A stretch of DNA of 64,000 bases, from the NCBI GenBank assembly GCA_963989245.1, contig OZ022354.1, positions 2,313,532-2,377,531 of the forward strand. Direction: 5' to 3'. The notes beneath the pieces were generated by a model. It saw nothing but the letters and a program-made list of their open reading frames with translations, did no database searches and was not told the DNA's origin. The DNA comes from Nansenia antarctica. Its lineage: Eukaryota; Chordata; Actinopteri; Argentiniformes; Microstomatidae. The translations under genes were made by a program, and so were the position numbers. Position 1 is the stretch's first letter. Every line of letters begins with the position of its first letter. Shown in pieces: positions 57,601 to 64,000 of the stretch.

Positions 57601-60600
57601 TCTTTTAGTAGGTAAAAACGCACAGCTGTTCTCGTGTTAAGATCCACATAAATAACCATACCCGCCATCTCCCTGTCTCCTTCCTTTGATGTCGTTCTGG
57701 CGTCCGTCATCAGATTTGAGTTTGTGTACAACTACCTGTGGCTGGCCAACCTGCGGGCCAACTGGGAGGAGGTGAAGAAGGCAGCCATGATGGCGCCGCA
57801 GCCGGAGGTGCGCAGATACGTCATCCCACTGGACATCCACAAGGTGAGTCACAACTGAGACAACTACAGGAACTGTCCATTAACAACCCTCTCCCCCTCA
57901 CCCCCTCACCCAAACACCCCCACCTTCTCCCTCTCCTTTCCTCACACCCAATCTGGCTTCTGTCCTGTGGCTTAGGAGGAGCAGGGGAAGAACCTGATCA
58001 GTCTGCCATACACCACGGCCACGGCGGTGATGCGCTCCGATGGGACCATCTGGCTGGAGCCTGAGGTGCTGTTCTCTGGACCCCGCCAAGGTGAGGAGTG
58101 CCCTCCTCCCAACTCCCAAAAAGATTACATTATATACAGTACCAGTCAAAGGTTTGGACATACTTCCCCGTTCAATTGAATGTCATGCCCAGTTGAGGAC
58201 AGGTACATACAGGTGCAAAACTGATGGAAGCACTATTATTTATTTATTTAAGCTCAAGTCACTGAATCAATCAACAATACAAATCAACATTAAACGGCAT
58301 GTTTTGCGGTAACCGGGACAGATATAATATGTCCTACTCTTTGGTAGCCTTTGAGTTTCCTCAGATCAACTACGAGAAGTACAGTGGGAAAAACTACACA
58401 TATGCCTACGCTTTGGGCCTCAACCACTTCATCCCAGACAGGGTGAGTAACAGTGATCAACTGAATGAAAGGTATAGGTATATTATAATATACCTATTAT
58501 ACTGTTATACTATTATACTGCCTAGAAGACCTATTATACTGCCTAGAAGACCTATTATACTGCATAGAAGACCTATTATACTGCATAGAAGACCTATTAT
58601 ACTGTCTAATATACCTATTCTACTGTCTAGAACAGGGGTCCCCAAACTTTTTTCTGTGAGGGCCACATCATTTTTCCTTTCTGTGATGGGGGGCCTGGGT
58701 TGGTCTCTAACATAAAATAATATGGAACGGAGTGAAATGGAGGCGGTTGCGCAAAGCAATTGTGCGCAGGAGAGCACTGGTGGATGCAAACAAAGTCTAA
58801 ACAGTTGAATTTGGATGGAATTTATACCTATAGTGATATGTCAATGAAATATAATCAGTTTTACAGTCTGATACTTGAGGGAGGACCCTCATCATACACG
58901 GGGGGACCCATGAAGCAGGGCTGTCTGGGGGTCCTTAAACAAGCATCAAACACTTAATTTCTTGCATTCTGGTGAATTTAGATGCAATTTGTGCCCTTTC
59001 TGCATCAATTTATGGTGGAAATGTATTTCCAATTATTTGCGAAACAGCGCCCCCGCCACCACGTCGGTGCAATGCCGCAATTGCAGTTAGAAATTACACG
59101 TTGTTCAAAGGGCCGGTCCAAGTGTGGGGGCGGGCCGTGTTCGGCCCGCGGGCCGTAGTTTGGGGACCCCTGGTCTAGAAGGTCTCTAGAAAGTATCCAG
59201 TTGAATCGATATATTTTTAAAATGTTGTATCAATATGTGACATGGTCTGGTCATTTGGGCCGCAAGTCAACAACCAATCAAAATGTTTTCCCCACTGCTA
59301 CCTAGTTAACTAGAACACTACTTTACATTGTTAGCAGGCTCACGAAACAAGCTGTGTTAGTTGACCAGCGACTGTGTCATTGATTTTCAACAACGCTGAA
59401 ATGTATTCACATTTTTCGAAAGAAAAGTCGGAACATTAATTCGGATGCCGACTTGCGGACCACATATATTTGTCAAAATCAAAAACATGAATTAATGACT
59501 CTTGGCTAGTTACATTTAATCTGATCTTTACTGAGTAGCAGACCTGCACAAAATACACATTTGAAATGGTTTCAGACATTTGAAAATCTTGACACAGCAT
59601 GCAAGGTTAGCGAAATCAAGCACTTCAAGTTTTTCAGTTATTTGAAACCATTTCAAATATGTATTTTACCCAGGTCTGCTGTGGCATGGGCTAATATACA
59701 GTACAGTAGGTAGGCTGTCTGCCCTCATGCAGAAACATTGAGGCCTTGTCTATCTGCCTGTAGATCTGCAAGCTTAACGTGAAGACCAAGGAGACCTGGG
59801 TGTGGCAGGAGCCAGACTCCTACCCCTCTGAGCCCCTGTTTGTGCAGACGCCTGACGGTGTGGATGAGGACGATGGTACGTACAGATACACACCTACAGT
59901 CAAGTGAAAAAGATAGGGCACCCCATGAAAAACTTGAGACCTTCATGAGACCTTCAGAAAGAAGGTTGTAGATGCATATGAGTCTGGGAAGGTATTTAAG
60001 AAAAGATCTCCAAACGATTACAAATCAGCCATTCCACTGACCGGAAAATAATTTACAAGTGGAAAACAACTGCCAACAAGGCCAGGTCAGGCCATCCTAG
60101 CAAGTTCAGCCCAAAAGCAGATCACAAGATGCTTAAAGAAGTCTTCAACAATCCTAAAATGTCATCACAGGAACTAAAGGTAGCTCTTGCCACAGTTGAC
60201 GTCACGTCAGAGTACATGACCATCAGAAAGAGGCTGCACAAGTTTGATTTTCATGGGAGGTGTGCAAGGAGGAAACCCTTGCTGTAAAAAAAAACATCAG
60301 GGCAAGACTAAAGTTTGCCAGAGAACACCTAGACAAACACCAGGACTTCTGGAACAATGTGCTTTGGACAGATGAAACCAAAGTTTAATTATCTAGGCAC
60401 AGTAACAGAAGACATGTTTGGCGCACCTCATACCAACTGTGAAGCATGGGGGTGGAAATGTCATAGTTTGGGGCTGTTTTGCTGCAGCAGAGCCTGGCCA
60501 GTGCACCATCTTAGATTCCACTATGAATTCTTTATTGTATCCATTGCAGACAGCAGCTTTCCAAAGTGCGTTTGATTTGCAAAGCATTATGTCCCAGTTG

Positions 60601-60916
60601 GAGGATGTAAACACTTCAGAGGCACATCAGGGACACAATGCTTTGCAAATGCACTTCTGAACGTAAGCTGCAACAGATTGAATCCTGGCCTTAGTATTTG
60701 GAAGGGACAGGTGACGGTAGCAACATGGGTGCTGCCTATGGGTTTCTAAAGAGAGGTGCTGTACCCCCAGGTGTCCTGTTGACCATTGTTGCTGCACCAG
60801 GCTCCCAGAGACCTGGGTACCTCCTGATCCTCAACGCCAAGGACCTGTCGGAGATTGCCAGGGCAGAGGTGGACTGCACCGTCCCCGTCACCTTCCATGG
60901 CATGTACAAACCCTAG
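51663..60916 (+). CDS. rpe65: Retinoid isomerohydrolase RPE65 (probable rpe65a)
   Basis: Fourteen coding exons: 51663-51673, 52580-52662, 52951-53101, 53585-53692, 53877-54018, 54594-54741, 55397-55478, 55820-55952, 56756-56895, 57714-57843, 57976-58090, 58348-58442, 59764-59875, 60771-60916. All introns are GT-AG and phases fit. The total is 1596 bp, 531 codons plus TAG (human 533 as I recall). The protein is a carotenoid-oxygenase-family beta-propeller that converts all-trans-retinyl ester to 11-cis-retinol in retinal pigment epithelium membranes. The four iron-ligand histidine contexts are visible: TAHPHIE, YVHSFG, FHHIN, TFHGMY. The membrane-contact segment PDPCKNIFSRFFSYF with its palmitoylation cysteine is also present. 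No break was seen. Teleosts have paralogues (rpe65b/c). I favour the RPE-type gene from overall similarity, but the paralogue call is inferred. Confidence 0.97.
52228..52340. repeat. 32-bp tandem repeat in rpe65 intron 1
   Basis: Three copies of a unit containing CCTATACTGTAATGTGGGTT. Confidence 0.85.
53160..53338. repeat. 19-bp minisatellite in rpe65 intron 3
   Basis: Nine units of GGTGTMTGGTTATCCCTGT. It makes repetitive frames (YPCGVWLSLW) that are not coding. Confidence 0.93.
54200..54590. repeat. Minisatellite at the rpe65 intron 5 acceptor
   Basis: About ten 37-40 bp units around TGAATAGATAAACACGTAGT and CCCTTTAACTCTCAC. The last unit supplies the pyrimidine tract and runs directly into the CAG acceptor of exon 6 at 54594. 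Confidence 0.93.
54935..55225. repeat. 24-bp AT-rich minisatellite in rpe65 intron 6
   Basis: About twelve units around ACTTATATTATTACATTATT, with GTAGGCCT variants at the left. Confidence 0.92.
55975..56435 (+). mobile_element. LINE 3'-end fragment in rpe65 intron 8
   Basis: The translation contains a C-terminal LINE tail (LLVYKALTGTAPEYLKDLL), followed by a 3' UTR with GCGCTATACTAATAAAAAG and an (ATT)n tail. Strongly 5' truncated. Confidence 0.7.
58490..58622. repeat. 21-bp tandem repeat in rpe65 intron 12
   Basis: Six units around ACCTATTATACTGCCTAGAA, with ATAGAAG and TCTAAT variants. Confidence 0.88.
58633..59172. mobile_element. hAT (Charlie-like) element in rpe65 intron 12
   Basis: Ends CAGGGGTCCCCAAACTTTTT and TAGTTTGGGGACCCCTG. 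The duplication is GTCTAGAA (58625-58632, 59173-59180). Subterminal GGCCGGTCC/GGGCCGT motifs are typical of Charlie-type hATs. Non-coding. Confidence 0.9.
59896..60690 (+). pseudogene. Decayed Tc1-like transposase in rpe65 intron 13
   Basis: Starts near a TACAGTCAAGTGAAAAAG terminus. Broken frames match a Tc1 transposase: a paired-like N-terminal region at about 60000-60250, ARLKFAREHLDKHQDFW at about 60305-60355, and the catalytic WTDETK at about 60365-60382. Stops and frameshifts abound, and the right end is eroded. Confidence 0.8.
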
Positions 60917-61355
60917 GCTTGCCTCTTCTCAGGGTACAAAGAGTAGCAGTCACCATTCCAAGGTATCCAAAGTATAATGTCTCACTCAGCATTAGAACAA
61001 AACATATAGCCTTACAAAGACAAAGTCTACATATAAAAATGCAAGTGTCTGATCGTTCTATGCGATTCCAAGTCATTTTCTTTGTGCAACCTCTGATTGG
61101 GGAGGGTGGAGTCCATCTTTGTGAACATGTGCCATCATGACATTGTTTGAATGGAACCTGCTGGCATTCAGGGTTTTTGTAGGATTCCTCAATGACTGAT
61201 TAATTGGTCAGTGAACCAACACGTGACACTATCAGTGCCTCCATCGCTACACCCTGATTGGTCGGTGGCTCTTGTTTCTGTCAGTACGATGGCTTTGTTC
61301 ACAATGTCTTTTGAGAATTTCAGTTGGAATAATAAATAATAAAAAAATAAAACAA
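60917..61355 (+). other. rpe65: rpe65 3' UTR (probable extent)
   Basis: Follows the TAG at 60914-60916. AATAAA occurs at 61331-61336, with further copies just after, suggesting cleavage around 61350. Confidence 0.6.
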
Positions 61356-64000
61356 TGTCCTTCTTATCACTTATTGTTATTTCGGAGCGAAAGTCTCAAC
61401 ACTGATATACTCAACTTACATTATACACAAAGACCTCTTGTGTGTCACCATACACAATCTGCTTATGCCTCCACTTGAAGCATTCTGAGATTACCCCATC
61501 ATCTTGGATATCTGTGCATTTCACGAACATATACGTATTTTGAAACTACAGTAAATCTCTTTATGAAAGACCCTGTGAGCGGTGAAAAGGTTTTAGCCAT
61601 GTCCATAATCGTAATCTTGAATTCTACATGTACCATCACAACCATGCAGGTGTTGCAGCACTGCTAAGCTGTAATAGGGTCAACGGCTAATCTTATAGGC
61701 ATGTTGTAAATAATCACCTCTGTATAAGTAGGCCGATGTTAGTAATGGGACAGTGAAGCATTTGTTCTTCTTTTGGCTCTATACTGCAAACGTTTGGATT
61801 TGAAATCAAACAATAGCTATGCTGTTAAAGTATACAGTACCAGTCAACATTTTGGACACACTTTCCCATTCAATTGATGAAGATTTCAATAGATTCACTT
61901 TTATACACAGTCTGGCAAGTCAGGTGTGTTCCCACATCATGCTGCAGGCATAAGAGAGCTTCAGGTAAACACCTCGCTGTGTCCTGGCTGAAATGTCCTG
62001 GTAATCAGATTTTAAGTAAAAAGACCTCAAAACAAACAATAACTGAAGGTCCACACCAGCCAATGTTGCACAATCCTGGTTTTTCTTTAAAAGAAAAGAA
62101 AGAACAGAAGCAGAGTGTTGATGTTGTCATTCACAGATCTAGTTGGGAAAGTAATGCCAGTATAGCTAGGGGCAATTCTCAATAAAAGATACACATACTT
62201 TGACCTAAATGGCAATTTTCTGACTTGAAACATTATGCAATATCATTGTGCAGCCCCAGGATGTCACATATCAACTAAAACATGTAAACATATCTAATAC
62301 ATCTAACACATGTAAACATATCGAATGTGGGTTTAAAACAAGTAAACATATCGAATGTGGGTTTAAAACAAGTAAACATATCTAATGTGGGTTTAAAACA
62401 AGTAAACATATCTAATGTGTTAAACATATCTAATGTGGGTTTAAAACAAGTAAACATATCTAATGTGGGGTTTTGAAGCTGCAAGAACTTGTTGTTGACA
62501 GAAGGATGTGGTGGTGAGGGGCTGGGGTCAAAGTTCAGGGGAAGAGGAAAAGCTCATTGTGTTGCCTTTGATGAAAGCCGCACTATATGTTAGCAATACA
62601 TATTACTTTGACTTACACCGTTTGTAGGTCTTCGACTCACGTATAAAATACAGCAGATAACACTTTACTGTATTGAAAGAGCCAGGATGAAAGGAAAAGC
62701 ATAGGTTCTGTACTGCCACCTACTGAAAATCCAGATAACTGCACTTCCATCATCAATATTAGGGCAGTCTCGCATACTACTCATACTACTCATACTACTA
62801 ACAGTCACCTTGAACCCAACTAGGATTCAGGCGAGGCAAAAACAGGCCCAACAACTCAAGTTGGACAATGAAGTGCAATTCTGACTGCATGGCTTGAAAA
62901 CATGGCGGTGACAACATTGAAATGGTCAATAAAATGTCTGAATTCTGAATCATCACCACCAGTATATGTGCAATCAACAGATCTCTCAAATACCATCATG
63001 ATTTATATCCTACCAGTCTAAACATTGTAGCAATATAAGGCTTTTTTTGATTCAGGTAAATGTGTCAACAAGATAACAATTTAATAAAGTTTAAAGTTCT
63101 TCCTACAATGAAGGCGCTTACTGCTTCATGCAGTCTGTGTCTGAGAAGTGAGATCACAGCACCTTTTTAGCGGCTGTGTTTAGCCAATAGGCCTGAAAAA
63201 CAAGACTGATATGGGTGTATTTGATCCGTATCGGTTGTCCAAGTATCTTGATCTGCCACCGACACTTCAGCTGTTAGGTTACAAGACTAAAACAGGAAGT
63301 ATTTGTGCCTTGTTCATTTATGTAAAAGAGGAACAGTCACCCAGACTTGTCTCTGTTCTAAGTCCACTGCAGGTAGATTCCTTCATGTCCTTTGCATTCT
63401 GACACTACAAATAACAACGCCAAGACCAGGATGACAAACATGTGTGCTTTCTTGTTTATTCTTTTTTTCTTTTTCTTTTTACAGCTCCAATAATGAGGGC
63501 TGGTTGGACTTCCAAAAACCAAGATTACGGAAGATAACATTTATTTTCAGTCCTGGAAAAACATAAGTTGAAAAACACTGCAAAAGAAAGCTGAGAGAGA
63601 AAAAAAGCGTGTCGTCTTTAATGTCACTTTCACAAAATAAGAGAAACTGTCCGTCTCTCGTGTCCTCACTCTGAAACACAGCCGGAGACAGAGGTTTGCG
63701 GATGCGAGCTCAAACCAGTGTTAAAGCTAACAGTGAAGGAAATCCCCCCCCGACACATTAATAACAAACCAAAGCTACGGGTCAGAGGCAGTCACGTGTT
63801 CTAATACTAATTGAAATCATTTCAAATAAGTATCGGTTTAATTGCATAAGTATAGTTTTTTTCTTGGTGTAATTGAACCAATATAATAGTCACAAAAAGG
63901 GTGAACCGCGCCCATCTGACGTTCCAGGTAGGCTCAAGCGAACGCTTACGATAATTGAGAGGATGTTTAATACTATTTGACCCAGGTCTAGTGGGAGGTA
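61356..64000. other. Distal flank without recognised gene
   Basis: Holds a minisatellite (62275-62470) and a TATACAGTACCAGTCAACAT motif near 61832 that resembles a Tc1-type terminus (a similar one lies at 58134). A pyrimidine tract ending TTTTTACAG stands at 63483. Short ORFs show no family motifs, and no exon of a neighbouring gene could be supported. Confidence 0.5.
62275..62470. repeat. 30-bp minisatellite downstream of rpe65
   Basis: About six units around AAACATATCTAATGTGGGTT with AAAACAAGT linkers. Confidence 0.92.

Noticed and set aside
63479..63679. Possible terminal exon of a further gene (a pyrimidine tract ends TTTTTACAG at 63483)
   Set aside because: The following frame has no recognisable similarity and no donor or partner exon could be found.

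Overview
This window is vertebrate nuclear DNA and almost certainly from a teleost fish. It has intron-rich genes with GT-AG splicing, two gene models whose proteins match the vertebrate SRSF11 and RPE65 families closely, and a dense load of fish-type transposons (Tc1/mariner, hAT, PIF/Harbinger, L2/CR1-type LINEs, tRNA-derived SINEs, a retrovirus) and minisatellites. The species cannot be named from the sequence alone.

Genes. Positions 3-92 (+) hold the last coding exon of what is probably ankrd13c. srsf11 runs on the minus strand from 46407 to 22966. I could rebuild 12 coding exons (1371 bp, 456 codons plus stop) with consistent splice phases. rpe65 (probably the rpe65a orthologue) runs on the plus strand from 51663 to 60916. 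It has 14 coding exons (1596 bp, 531 codons plus stop) and the complete set of metal-binding histidine motifs. srsf11 and rpe65 are divergent, with about 5 kb between their starts. ankrd13c and srsf11 converge tail to tail, as I recall for their human counterparts.

Layout. 93-22200 is intergenic and is a pile of nested mobile elements. It contains a Tc1-like element with long inverted repeats (1620-2822), a Tc1 remnant split by a Harbinger-type MITE, a 5'-truncated L2-like LINE inside an AGTAGAGTACAG minisatellite (4525-7112), a composite Harbinger region carrying a second, younger LINE (9750-11702), and the 5' part of an endogenous retrovirus (12767 to about 20160). The retroviral LTR is split by a hAT element, which in turn carries a fold-back element and a SINE. 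srsf11 introns hold at least nine hAT-type copies, many with exact 8-bp target duplications, a full-length decayed Tc1 element, a TA-flanked pogo-like element, a ~4 kb Harbinger-like element hosting three hATs, and large minisatellites. Intron 2 is the exception and holds little but microsatellites. 46408-51662 holds both promoters plus small repeats. rpe65 introns carry minisatellites, one hAT, one Tc1 remnant and a LINE 3' end. 60917-64000 holds the rpe65 3' UTR and no recognisable gene.

Most unusual observations. (1) The retroviral gag is followed, after one in-frame TAG, by an aspartic protease and then a region with two HxT motifs that resembles a 2H-phosphoesterase fold, in a provirus with no visible reverse transcriptase. 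(2) Two hAT copies sit in the same phase of one minisatellite, and 8 of 11 hAT target duplications fit nTnnnnAn. (3) The polypyrimidine tract and acceptor of rpe65 intron 5 are embedded in a minisatellite. (4) Telomere-type repeats lie inside inverted repeats at two loci. Family names rest on reading motifs by eye; no database search was possible.
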